A stretch of 64,000 nucleotides of DNA. It comes from Nocardioides sp. Soil805 (GTDB lineage: Bacteria > Actinomycetota > Actinomycetes > Propionibacteriales > Nocardioidaceae). The stretch covers positions 248,001-312,000 of the forward strand of contig NZ_LMSU01000002.1 of NCBI RefSeq assembly GCF_001429625.1, written 5' to 3'. A program made the position numbers and the translations under genes. Below, piece after piece: positions 1 through 8,673 of this stretch. The first letter of the stretch is position 1. Each line of letters begins with the position of its first letter. Below the pieces are notes generated by a model. That model saw only the letters and a list, made by a program, of their open reading frames with translations. It had not been told where the DNA came from and made no database searches.

Positions 1-246
1 TCCCTGCAGGTGCTCTACGACTCGGTGATGCTGCTCTCCGACAGCGGCAAGACGATCCTGCTGGTCGAGCAGAACGTGCGCTTCGGGATGCGGATGGCCA
101 CCGACGGCATCGTCATGGAGAGCGGGCGCGTCATCACCCAGCGCCCGGCCGCCGCCGTCCTCGGCGACCCCGAGCTCGCCCAGATGTACTTCGGCGGCTC
201 GGTCTCCGAGACCTCGACCGAGGAGCCCGTGGCCCCGCCGACCTGA
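1..246 (+). CDS. Branched-chain amino acid ABC transporter ATPase, C-terminal part (LivF-like)
   Basis: The reading frame is open from the first base, so the gene starts outside the window and only about 81 C-terminal residues are seen. They contain the D/H-loop tail typical of LivF-type ATPases: [18 protein letters not shown] followed by IVMESGRV, where family members have VEQN...ALxxADRxYVLExGRV. Walker A, signature and Walker B lie upstream of the window. The protein would hydrolyse ATP to drive import of branched-chain amino acids, amides or urea by a Liv-type system; the substrate cannot be told from this piece. A Ser/Thr/Glu-rich tail follows the fold. Another ABC-2 or LPS-type ATPase is possible but the VEQN motif favours LivF. 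Confidence 0.8.
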   Translation, partial: SLQVLYDSVMLLSDSGKTILLVEQNVRFGMRMATDGIVMESGRVITQRPAAAVLGDPELAQMYFGGSVSETSTEEPVAPPT

Positions 247-270
247 CGTCGTACGGCCTAGTCTGGCGGG

Positions 271-720
271 GTGATCGTGAACCGGTCGGCGCCCCACGCG
301 CGGGTGACGCCTGTCCTGATCGTGGCCGACGTCCGAGAGGCCGTGGCGTGGTACGGCGAGGTCTTCGGCTTCGTCGAGCACGTCCGCATCGGCGAGGGGC
401 ACCGCGCGCAGCTCGGCCTGCCCGGCGGCTCACCGGCCGAGCTGGTGGTGGCCGAGGTGCGGCCGGGGCGGCGTACGCCGGAGCGGGGACGCTCCCACCA
501 GGTCATGCTCAAGGTCGAGGACGTGGCGGCCCTGGTCGAGACGGCGATGGCCCGGCAGGCCGTCCTGGTCGACCCGCCCCATGACTGGGAGTACGGCGAG
601 CGGCAGGCCACGATCGACGATCCCTTCGGGCACCAGTGGGTCCTCAACCAGACCCTGACCGACGTCGCCCCCGAGGAATGGGGCGGGACGACCGTGACCC
701 CCCGGCCACCCTCCGGGTAG
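271..720 (+). CDS. VOC (glyoxalase/bleomycin-resistance-like) family protein
   Basis: 149 residues with GTG start, 24 bases after the LivF-like gene. The fold is a single vicinal-oxygen-chelate module: an N-terminal strand VTPVLIVADVREAVAWYGEVFGF, a central HQVMLKVEDVAALVE segment and the C-terminal DPFGHQWVLNQ strand that usually bears a metal-binding or substrate-contacting residue. This arrangement matches the PhnB-like/glyoxalase subgroup found in many actinobacteria, whose substrates are mostly unknown. A dimer would build the active site. Nothing nearby identifies a substrate. It converges on the ECF42 sigma gene, with a palindrome-bearing gap between them. Confidence 0.85.
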   Translation: MIVNRSAPHARVTPVLIVADVREAVAWYGEVFGFVEHVRIGEGHRAQLGLPGGSPAELVVAEVRPGRRTPERGRSHQVMLKVEDVAALVETAMARQAVLVDPPHDWEYGERQATIDDPFGHQWVLNQTLTDVAPEEWGGTTVTPRPPSG

Positions 721-1037
721 CCCCCCGATTCCCGGCGCCGCCCCCGATGACCTGCGTATCGCCGGCCCGCGGTCGGCCGGTGGGGAACGAGATCGGCCTC
801 CCGAGCGGCGTACGGACCTGTGTCGTTCCCCAGCCGCGGGCGCAGTGCCCGGCGCACGCAGAGTGGCGGCACACGACACCGAAGGTGGCCTTCGAGCTGT
901 CGTACGCCGCCACTGTGGCGGACGCAGTGCCGGTGACCGCCCGCGGGGCGAACGAGACCGGCGTACGACGACGTGTCAGGGGCCGGCGTCGGGGTCCACG
1001 TCGTCCGGCCATCCTGCCCACGGCACAGGCCCGCGGG
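721..1037. repeat. Convergent intergenic gap with two palindromic elements
   Basis: No gene is visible between the VOC gene and the convergent sigma gene. Two inverted repeats fill the gap. The first has 10-base arms TGGGGAACGA (780-789) and TCGTTCCCCA (824-833). The second has arms CAGAGTGGCGGCACACGACA (859-878) and TGTCGTACGCCGCCACTGTG (898-917), imperfectly paired. Its GTGGCGGCACA core recurs near 16.2 kb and 51.2 kb. Short transcripts could fold here, so the elements may also act as bidirectional terminators. Confidence 0.6.
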
Positions 1038-2330
1038 TCAGTCGGACCTCGAGCCCCGCGCCAGGTTGTCCGCGGCCCGACGGTGCAGGACGACTCGCTC
1101 GCCCTCGTTGCGGGTGCGGGCAGCAGCCTCCGCGAAGGCCGCGCCGGCCTCGGCGTGCAGACCCGCCATCTCGAGGAGGTCGCCACGGACGCTCGGCACC
1201 AGCGGCGAGTCGCCGAGCGACTCAGGATCCACCGCGTCCAGCACGGCAAGACCGGCCGACGGCCCGAACGCCCGCCCGTGCGCCACGGCGCGGTTGACCT
1301 CGACGACCGGTCCCGGGGCGGCACCGGCCAGGACGTCGTACAGGGAGGCGATCCGGCGCCAGGCAGTGTCCTCGGGACGCTGGGCGCGGGCGTGCTCGGC
1401 GGCGATGCAGGCCTGGAGGAAGTACCGGCCGACGGGGCGGCCCTGGGCCGCGAGCCCTGAGGCCCGCTGCAGGGCGGCCAGCCCGCGGCGGATCATCAGC
1501 CGGTCCCAGAGCGCCCGGTCCTGCGACTCCAGCAGCACCGGCGTGCCATCGACGTCGAGCCGGGCGGCGACCCGGGAGCCCTGGAGCTCGAGCAGCGCCT
1601 GGAGCCCCAGCGCCTCGGGCTCGTCGGGCGCGAGGTCGGCGAGCATGCGGGCAAGCCGCGTCGCCTCGGCCGCCAGGTCGGGACGCATCCAGTCGTCCCC
1701 GGCGGTGGCGGTGTAGCCCTCGTTGAAGATCAGGTAGATCACGGCCATCACGTCGTCCAGGCGCCGGGTCCGCTCCTCACCGGTCGGCAGCTCGAAGTCC
1801 GCGTGGGCGGCGGACAGCGTCTTCTTTGCGCGCGAGATGCGCTGGCCCATCGTCGACTCGGTGGTGAGGAACCCGCGAGCGATCTCGGCCGTGGTCAGTC
1901 CGCCGACCAGGCGCAGGGTGAGCGCGGCCCGGGACTCGGGAGTGAGGGAGGGGTGGCAGGACAGGAAGACGAGGCGCAGGACGTCGTCCTCGATGTGGTC
2001 GACCTGGCCGTCGAGGTCGGGCATCCGTGCCTCCTCTCCTCGGTGCGCGCCCTCGAGCTCCGCGACCTTGCGCCGCAGGGTGTCGGCGCGCCGGAAGTGG
2101 TCGACGGCGCGCCGCTTGGCCGTGGTCATCAGCCACGCGGAGGGGTTGTCCGGGACGCCGGTCACCGGCCACTGCTCGAGCGCGGCCACGAGGGCGTCCT
2201 GCGCGAGGTCCGCGGCGAGCTCCACGTCGCGGGTCATCCGGGTGAGGGCACCCACGAGGCGGGCCGCGTCGGCCCGCCACGCGGAGTGGACGGCCTCGGT
2301 CGGGTCGTCCGCACTGGTCCCTGCCGGCAC
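1038..2330 (-). CDS. ECF42-type RNA polymerase sigma factor with C-terminal DUF6596/TPR-like extension
   Basis: 430 residues, about twice the length of a plain ECF sigma. Region sigma2 lies around residues 15-85 (LAADLAQDALVAAL...NPSAWLMTTAKRRAVDHFRR). Region sigma4 lies around 125-180 (ALTLRLVGGLTTAEIARGFLTTESTMGQRISRAKKTL). The long alpha-helical C-terminal region (about 190-430, with MAVIYLIFNEGYTA and VEVNRAVAHG) is the hallmark of the ECF42 group. Those factors are encoded beside a DGPF/YciI-like protein, as here, and the extension is thought to govern activity instead of a classical anti-sigma. The GTG start lies 23 bases after the stop of the DGPF gene, so the two form one leftward operon. 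Target promoters cannot be read from the window. Confidence 0.93.
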   Translation of the reverse strand: MPAGTSADDPTEAVHSAWRADAARLVGALTRMTRDVELAADLAQDALVAALEQWPVTGVPDNPSAWLMTTAKRRAVDHFRRADTLRRKVAELEGAHRGEEARMPDLDGQVDHIEDDVLRLVFLSCHPSLTPESRAALTLRLVGGLTTAEIARGFLTTESTMGQRISRAKKTLSAAHADFELPTGEERTRRLDDVMAVIYLIFNEGYTATAGDDWMRPDLAAEATRLARMLADLAPDEPEALGLQALLELQGSRVAARLDVDGTPVLLESQDRALWDRLMIRRGLAALQRASGLAAQGRPVGRYFLQACIAAEHARAQRPEDTAWRRIASLYDVLAGAAPGPVVEVNRAVAHGRAFGPSAGLAVLDAVDPESLGDSPLVPSVRGDLLEMAGLHAEAGAAFAEAAARTRNEGERVVLHRRAADNLARGSRSD

Positions 2331-2353
2331 GCGGCCAGCGTAGTGAGTCCGGC

Positions 2354-2728
2354 TCAGGCGCCGGGCTCCTCCGGACCGTTGGAGATCTGGCGCAGCGTCG
2401 AGATCACGGTGACCTCGGGCCAGTGCTTGGCGTGCAGCTGCGCGAACTCCTCCTGGTCGGCCACGGCCTGCTCGACGGTGTCGTACTGCATGATCGCCCA
2501 GCCGCCGACGACCTCCTTGCCCTCGGCGTACGGCCCGTCGACGCGGGTGACCTCACCCTGCCGAACGACGAAGTTGACCGCGTCCTCCGTGCCGTAGAGC
2601 CCGCCGCCGTCGAGGAACACGCCCTTGGCGGCCTGCTCGCCGATGTAGGTGTCCATCGCGTCGAACAGCGCCTGCGGAGGCGTGCCGACTCCCTCTGCCA
2701 TCCTGACGAAACCCATGAAACGCGGCAT
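2354..2728 (-). CDS. DGPF/YciI-related protein, partner of the ECF42 sigma
   Basis: 124 residues. The start chosen is the ATG at 2728, preceded by AGGAG at suitable spacing; a longer open frame upstream has no such support. The protein reads MPRFMGFVRMAEG..., has the central VDGPYAEGKEVVGGWAIM segment that gives DGPF proteins their name, and ends in VISTLRQISN. This is a ferredoxin-like YciI/DGPF fold. It is the conserved neighbour of ECF42 sigma factors and the first gene of the two-gene operon. Its biochemical role is not established; a sensor or effector role in sigma signalling is inferred from linkage. The 170 bases upstream are non-coding and should hold the operon promoter. Confidence 0.9.
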   Translation of the reverse strand: MPRFMGFVRMAEGVGTPPQALFDAMDTYIGEQAAKGVFLDGGGLYGTEDAVNFVVRQGEVTRVDGPYAEGKEVVGGWAIMQYDTVEQAVADQEEFAQLHAKHWPEVTVISTLRQISNGPEEPGA

Positions 2729-2898
2729 TGCGATCACTCCTGTTGGTAGCCGTGTGGTTGCTTCTCGCACGTACGTCGAACGGCTGGTGGAGTCTTCGAC
2801 ATCGGCGACAGGACTTTCTTCCGAGCTGTCGCCATCCTCGGTGCTGGCACCGACCGCCGGAAGGGTTCTCCCCGATCTCGCGGGCGTCGGGCCGACGT

Positions 2899-3546
2899 CT
2901 ACGGCGCGTGCCGACCCACCTGCTCGGCCACCGGCCGGAGGTCGGCGTACGCCGCGTGCGCACCCGCGTCGCGCAGCTCGGCGGCCGCGTGGGACGTGGT
3001 CACGCCGACGACGTGCCCCACGCCGGCCGACACCGCGGCCCGGACGCCGGCGGTGCTGTCCTCGGCCGCCAGGGTGGTGCCCGGGTGGAGGCCCAGCCGC
3101 TCGCACGCGAGCAGGTAGCCCGCGGGGTCGGGCTTACCGTCGACCACGTCCTCCGCGGTCACGACGACCTCGACCAGGTCGAGCAGCCGCATCCCGTCCC
3201 CGAGCGCCTGCTGCACCCACGCCGGCCCGGCCGACGTCACGACGGCGACCCGGACCCCGACGGCGACCGCCGCCCGCACGAGCGCGTCGGCCCCGAGGAT
3301 CGGGCTCGGCGCGACGTCGCGCGGCACCAGGGCGGTGACCTCGCGGGCGATGGCGGCGTGGTCGTCGTCGCGCCACGGGCCGTCAAGGGTGGGCAGGACG
3401 TCCTCGGCCCGACGCCCGGTGAAGACCGACAGGTCGGGCTCCACCCAGCCGCGGGAGGCGAAGAAGCGCCGGTAGCCCTCCCGCTGCAGCGGCTCGGAGT
3501 CGACGAGCGTCCCGTCGAGGTCGAGCAGCAGGGCGGTGGGCCTCAT
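2899..3546 (-). CDS. HAD-superfamily phosphatase, beta-phosphoglucomutase-like
   Basis: 215 residues. Motif I is LLLDLDGTLVDS at residues 6-17 (nucleophile in DLDGT), motif II is VVTSAG, and motifs III/IV are the K in GKPDPAGYL and the acidic AAEDSTAGVRAA. The cap after motif I is the alpha-helical type seen in sugar-phosphate phosphatases and beta-phosphoglucomutases. Its ATG overlaps the EIIA stop by four bases (ATGA), placing it last in the SIS-EIIB-EIIA operon. A role in dephosphorylating or isomerising an amino-sugar phosphate, or in preventing sugar-phosphate stress, is inferred from context; the exact substrate is unknown. Confidence 0.88.
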   Translation of the reverse strand: MRPTALLLDLDGTLVDSEPLQREGYRRFFASRGWVEPDLSVFTGRRAEDVLPTLDGPWRDDDHAAIAREVTALVPRDVAPSPILGADALVRAAVAVGVRVAVVTSAGPAWVQQALGDGMRLLDLVEVVVTAEDVVDGKPDPAGYLLACERLGLHPGTTLAAEDSTAGVRAAVSAGVGHVVGVTTSHAAAELRDAGAHAAYADLRPVAEQVGRHAP

Positions 3547-4013
3547 GCCGTCGTGAAGAGCAGGTCGCCGGCCTGGACCGGGCCGCCGACCGCGTCGCTG
3601 GTGACCGAGCCGCGGGGCGCGTCCATCACCACCACTGGGACGACGGTCGAGATGTCCTGGCCGTCGGCGGAGTCCGGGATCGTGGCCGGGTCCCAGCGGA
3701 TCATCGGGTCGCCCGCGGCGACCTGGCTGCCCTGGCTGGTGAGGACCTCGAAGCCGGCGCCGTCGAGGCGGACGGTGTTGATGCCGAGGTGGACCAGCAC
3801 GCCGACCCCGTCACCGAGCACGACGAAGGCGTGGGGGTGCACCTTGAGGACCGTGCCGGCGATCGGGGAGACGACGACGGTGGACCCCGGGTCGGGTTCG
3901 ATGGCCACCCCGGGGCCGACCATCTCCTCGGCGAAGACTGGGTCCGGCACCTCGGCCATGGCGAGGACCCGGCCGGGGCAGGGCGCCAGCACCTGCGTCG
4001 GGGGAGGTGTCAC
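3543..4013 (-). CDS. PTS EIIA component, glucose/N-acetylglucosamine family
   Basis: 156 residues from a GTG at 4013 that overlaps the end of the EIIB gene. The family signature GVGVLVHLGINTVRLDGAGF carries the phospho-accepting histidine (His75) and a second active-site histidine lies at His60/61 in KVHPHAFV. The N-terminal APCPGRVLAM strand is typical of Crr-like single-domain EIIA proteins. It takes phosphate from HPr and passes it to EIIB in the cytoplasm. EIIA, EIIB and EIIC are three separate genes here, as in streptomycete GlcNAc systems, instead of one fused NagE protein. Confidence 0.93.
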   Translation of the reverse strand: MTPPPTQVLAPCPGRVLAMAEVPDPVFAEEMVGPGVAIEPDPGSTVVVSPIAGTVLKVHPHAFVVLGDGVGVLVHLGINTVRLDGAGFEVLTSQGSQVAAGDPMIRWDPATIPDSADGQDISTVVPVVVMDAPRGSVTSDAVGGPVQAGDLLFTTA

Positions 4014-4243
4014 ATCAGGTCCTCGATGTCGTCGGCGAGGTTGTCGGCCTCGGGGCCGACGACGACCTGGACGGTGGTGCCGCTGGCCATCACGCCGTGC
4101 GCGCCGGCGGCCTTGAGGGCGGCCTGGTCGACGATCGACCCGTCCTTGACCTCGGTCCGCAGGCGGGTGATGCAGGCCTCGATCTCGACGACGTTGTCGG
4201 CGCCGCCGAGGCCGGCCAGGATCTGTGCTGCCTTGCTGCTCAT
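4010..4243 (-). CDS. PTS EIIB component, glucose/N-acetylglucosamine family
   Basis: 77 residues, the normal size for a free-standing EIIB. The phosphorylated cysteine is Cys24 in the signature VEIEACITRLRTEVKD. A strong AAGGAG ribosome site lies just before the ATG at 4243, immediately downstream of a C-rich pentanucleotide repeat. The protein accepts phosphate from EIIA and transfers it to the sugar bound by EIIC. The stop overlaps the EIIA start. The EIIC partner is encoded on the opposite strand at 6.2 kb. Confidence 0.93.
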   Translation of the reverse strand: MSSKAAQILAGLGGADNVVEIEACITRLRTEVKDGSIVDQAALKAAGAHGVMASGTTVQVVVGPEADNLADDIEDLM

Positions 4244-4256
4244 GTGCTGCTCCTTC

Positions 4257-4279
4257 GGGTGGGGTGGGGTGGGGTGGGG
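4257..4279. repeat. (GGGGT)n pentanucleotide repeat ahead of the EIIB ribosome site
   Basis: Five runs of three to four G separated by single T bases on the plus strand. On the transcribed minus sense it reads as C-runs separated by A and ends directly before the GAAGGAG ribosome site of EIIB. Such tracts can change length by slippage, and the plus strand could form a G-quadruplex. It sits in the gap between the SIS gene and EIIB. Confidence 0.8.
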
Positions 4280-4286
4280 ACACCTT

Positions 4287-4328
4287 TGGTTTCGACACGG
4301 TTGCTGCGCAACCTGCTCAACCAGCGGA
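4287..4328. repeat. REP-like palindrome that supplies the stop codon of the SIS gene
   Basis: The element begins GGTTTCGACACGG, contains the hairpin GGTTGC-TGC-GCAACC, and ends CTCAACCAGCGG. Read on the minus strand, its GGTTGA provides the TGA stop (4317-4319) of the upstream SIS-domain gene. The GGTTTCGA...CTCAACCA ends match those of the larger palindrome at 21.4 kb, so this is one member of a dispersed REP family. Confidence 0.7.
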
Positions 4329-5363
4329 TGTGTCGGTGCGGGTGACCTTGGCCAGCCCGCGGGGGTTGTCGGGGTCCAGGCCGAGGTCGCGGGCGAGCCG
4401 CTCGATGGTGAGCTGCGCCGGGACGATCGAGCCGATCGGCGCCACCACCTCGGGCAGGTCGGGGCCGGGCAGGTGGACGTCGCACTGCCCGGCGAACGCC
4501 GTCGTGCCGCCGATGCCCAGGATCCGGGCGCCCCGGCCGCGCAGGTCCCCGGCGAGCTCGACCATCGGGGCGGCCAGCGGCCCGTCGGCGGCGGCGACGA
4601 GGACGGCCAGCACACCGTGGGTGACCACGGAGATCGGGCCGTGCCGCAGGTCGGCGTACGAGTAGCCGCGGACCGGCCGCAGACAGGTCTCCTCGAGCTT
4701 GAGCGCGGTCTCCAGGGCGGTGCCGAGCAGCAGCCCGCGCCCGGACACGACGACCTCGTCGGCCTCGGCCAGCGCCCGGGCCGCCTCGGTCACGTCGGTC
4801 CCGAGCAGGTCGGCGACGGCGGCCGGCACCGTCGCCAGGGACGCCTCGAGGTCGGCGCCGAGCGCGTCCGCGAGGACCGCGAGGGCCAGCACCTGGGTGA
4901 GGTAGGTCTTCGTCGCCGGGACCGCGAGCTCGGCGCCGGCCCGGGTCACCAGCGCGACGTCGGCCTCGGCGGCGAGCGGCGAGTCGCCCACGTTGGTGAC
5001 CGCGACCGTCGCGGCGCCGCACCGGCGGGCCCAGTCCTGGGTCTCGACGATCTCCGCGGTGGCGCCCGACTGGGAGACGGAGACGACGAGCGTGTCCGAC
5101 AGGTCGAGCCGCGCGCCGTAGTGGGTCGCCACGCTGGGGGCGGCCAGCCCGGCCGGGACGCCGGCGGCAACCTCGAGCAGGTAGCGCCCGTAGGTCGCGG
5201 CGTTGTCGCTGGACCCGCGCGCCACCATCAGCACCCGCCGGCGCCCGGCGTGGGCCGCCCGCAGCTCGGCCCGTTGCGGCAGGAGGTGCTCGAGGGTGCG
5301 CCGCGCCGCCTCGGGCTGCTCGGCGATCTCTGCGGCCATCCGGGTGGAGGGGGGTGTCGTCAT
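4317..5363 (-). CDS. SIS-domain aminosugar-phosphate enzyme (AgaS/GlmS-isomerase-like, probable GlcN-6-P deaminase)
   Basis: 348 residues with two SIS domains. The first has RRRVLMVARGSSDNAATYGRY and TLVVSVSQSGATAEIVE; the second has VVVSGRGLLLGTALETALKLEETC and ADLRHGPISVV, the arrangement found in the isomerase half of GlmS and in AgaS-type deaminases. No glutaminase domain is present. The start at 5363 (MTTPPSTRMAAEI) has an AAGGA sequence upstream. As first gene of the operon with EIIB, EIIA and HAD, and divergent from gntR-EIIC-nagA, it most likely converts glucosamine-6-phosphate to fructose-6-phosphate, completing GlcNAc catabolism where no NagB is seen. The enzymatic assignment is inference from context and fold. 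Confidence 0.85.
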   Translation of the reverse strand: MTTPPSTRMAAEIAEQPEAARRTLEHLLPQRAELRAAHAGRRRVLMVARGSSDNAATYGRYLLEVAAGVPAGLAAPSVATHYGARLDLSDTLVVSVSQSGATAEIVETQDWARRCGAATVAVTNVGDSPLAAEADVALVTRAGAELAVPATKTYLTQVLALAVLADALGADLEASLATVPAAVADLLGTDVTEAARALAEADEVVVSGRGLLLGTALETALKLEETCLRPVRGYSYADLRHGPISVVTHGVLAVLVAAADGPLAAPMVELAGDLRGRGARILGIGGTTAFAGQCDVHLPGPDLPEVVAPIGSIVPAQLTIERLARDLGLDPDNPRGLAKVTRTDTSAG

Positions 5364-5405
5364 CGTGATCCTTGACAAGTCCGGCGGGTCGGGCCCATGC
5401 TCCCA

Positions 5406-5429
5406 ACTGGTACGGACCAGACCGTACCA
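5406..5429. promoter_or_regulatory. DasR-like GntR operator in the divergent GlcNAc promoter region
   Basis: ACTGGTACGGACCAGA (5406-5421) fits the dre pattern of DasR-type regulators (ACTGGT-N4-ACCAGT). An overlapping symmetric repeat TGGTACGG/CCGTACCA spans 5408-5429. It lies between the SIS start (5363) and the gntR start (5459), where it could control both directions. The GntR protein encoded alongside is the natural candidate to bind. Confidence 0.7.
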
Positions 5430-5458
5430 ATGCTCACGTCCCACGTCGAGAGGCAGAG

Positions 5459-6210
5459 ATGGCTCGCAGCATCAGCGACGGACCTCGGCCCAAGCACGTC
5501 CAGCTCAGCGACGTGCTCGCCGAGCTGGCCGTCACCGAGCTGGGACCGGACGTGGCCATCCCCTCGGAGCGCGAGCTGATGGCGACGTACGACGTCTCGC
5601 GCGCCACCGTGCGCCGGGCGATCGAGAGCCTCGTCGCGGAGGGGCTGCTCCAGCGCATCCAGGGCAAGGGCACCTTCGTGGCCCGGCCGCGGGTCGAGAG
5701 CAAGCTGCACCTCGCGTCCTTCTCCCAGGACATGCGCAGCCGCGGCCTGACCCCCTCGACACGGCTGATGCGCGTCGACGAGGAGCGCCCGCCCGCCGAC
5801 GTCGCGCGGTCGCTGCGGCTCGGATCCTCCGGCACGGCCTGGCGCGTGGACCGGGTCCGGCTCGCCGACGACCAGCCGATGGCGATCGAGCAGGGCTGGT
5901 ACCCGTGCCGCCTGCTCCCCGACCTCGACACCCAGGACCTCACCGGCTCGCTCTACACGCTCTTCGCGGAGCGCTACGGCCTCGTCATCGACGCCGCCGA
6001 GCAGACGCTGTGGGGCGAGGGCGCCGAGGGGGCCACCGCGCGGCGCCTCGAGGCGCCCGTCCACACCCCGCTCCTGGTCTTCCGCCGCGTCTCGAGCGCG
6101 GCCGGCCGGCCGCTGGAGCACGTCGTGTCGCGCTACCGCGGCGACCGCTACCAGCTGCACATGAACCTCGCAGGACCCAGCAAGGCACCCACAGGAAGGG
6201 AAGCATCCTC

Positions 6211-6214
<4 letters not shown>
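5459..6214 (+). CDS. GntR/HutC-family regulator of GlcNAc metabolism (DasR-like)
   Basis: 251 residues. A winged helix-turn-helix sits at about residues 30-75 (IPSERELMATYDVSRATVRRAIESLVAEGLLQRIQGKGTFVA). A UTRA effector domain follows (about 95-235), as in HutC-type members such as DasR and NagR, which bind GlcN-6-P or GlcNAc-6-P. The start at ATG 5459 is placed after GAGAGGCAGAG. The stop overlaps the EIIC GTG by GTGA, so regulator, EIIC and NagA are co-transcribed. It probably represses both this operon and the divergent one through the operator at 5406-5429, with release by an aminosugar phosphate. Confidence 0.92.
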
Positions 6215-7460
<1,246 letters not shown>

Positions 7461-7464
<4 letters not shown>

Positions 7465-8627
7465 GCACCCTCCTCACGGCTGCACAGGTGGTCACCCCGG
7501 CGCGGATCCTCGCGCCGGGGTGGCTGCACCTCGACGGCGACCGGCTGGTCGCCGTGGGCGAGGGCCCGCCACCGTCGCTCGCCGCCCGGGTCGTCGACCT
7601 CGGGGCCGCCACGGTCGTCCCGGGCCTGGTCGACATGCACGTGCACGGCGGCGGGGGCGCGTCCTTCGACGCCGGTACGGCGGACGCGGCGGCCAGCGTC
7701 GCGGCGGCCCACCTCGCCCACGGCACCACCTCGATGGCCGCCAGCCTGGTGACCGACACCCACGACGCCATGGTCCGCTCGGTGCGCGAGCTGACCCTCC
7801 TCGTGCAGGACGACGTCCTCGCCGGGGTGCATCTCGAGGGCCCGTGGCTCAGCCCGCGCCGCTCGGGCGCCCACCAGCCGGGCTCCCTGGCCGAGCCCGA
7901 CCCGGCCGCGGTCGAGTCGCTGCTCGCGGCCGGCGACCCTTCGACAGGCTCAGGACGGCGCGGGTCGGTCCGGATGGTCACCCTCGCGCCGGAGCTGCCC
8001 GGCGGGGTCGAAGCGGTCCGCCAGCTCGCCGCGGCCGGCGTGGTGGCCGCGATCGGCCACACCGACGCGACGTACGACGTCGCCCGGTGCGCCCTCGACG
8101 CCGGCGCCCGGGTCGGCACCCACCTCTTCAACGCCATGCGCGGGCTGCACCACCGCGAGCCGGGCCCGGTGGGCGCGCTGCTCGAGTCGGACGCCGACGT
8201 GGAGCTGATCGCCGACGGGGTGCACCTGCACCCGGCCCTGTTGCGCACCGTCTTCGCCGCCAAGCCGGGTCGTTGCGTGCTCGTCACCGACGCGATGGCC
8301 GCCGCAGGCGCCGCCGACGGCGACTACCGCCTCGGGCCGATGGCCATCGAGGTCCGCGACGGCGTCGCCCGCCTCGCCCACGACGGCCCCGGCGAGGGGG
8401 CGATCGCCGGGTCGACGCTGACGATGGACGCGGCCGTGCGGTACGCCGTCGCCGTCGCCGGGCTGCCGCTGCTCGACGTCGTGCACGCCGCGAGCACCGC
8501 ACCCGCGCGCGTGCTCGGCCTGACGGACGTCGGCGCGCTGGAGGCGGGGCGTCGCGCCGACCTGGTCGTGCTGGACGACTCGCTCGAGGTGGTGCGCGTC
8601 ATGCGCGCGGGTGCCTGGATCGGGTGA
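7461..8627 (+). CDS. nagA: N-acetylglucosamine-6-phosphate deacetylase
   Basis: 388 residues from GTG 7461, overlapping the EIIC stop. Amidohydrolase signatures are present: the metal-site motif VPGLVDMHVHGGGG (HxH at 60-62), HLEGPWL with catalytic-site Glu126, GHTDATYD, GTHLFNAMRGLHHREPG and VLVTDAMAAAG with the catalytic aspartate. It removes the acetyl group from GlcNAc-6-P to give GlcN-6-P in the cytoplasm. An odd GDPSTGSGRRGS stretch (158-169) interrupts an otherwise normal helix-strand connection; it is encoded by a REP-like CTTCGACAGGCTCAGGAC sequence inserted in frame. Confidence 0.95.
7935..7958. repeat. REP-like insert inside nagA, in frame
   Basis: The sequence CCTTCGACAGGCTCAGGAC resembles the widespread bacterial REP core CTTCGACAAGCTCAGGAC. 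It is read through as DPSTGSG in NagA at about residues 159-165. A similar sequence occurs in the siderophore-interacting protein gene at 38.7 kb. Confidence 0.6.
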
Positions 8628-8673
8628 GCCCCCGCCGTACCCTTGCGGCCATGTCTGACGCGGGGGAGGGCAC

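Noticed and set aside
2729..3106. N-terminal extension of the DGPF protein to 3106
   Set aside because: The extension overlaps the HAD gene, is Arg/Gly-rich, and has no ribosome site, whereas the ATG at 2728 has AGGAG and begins the conserved fold.
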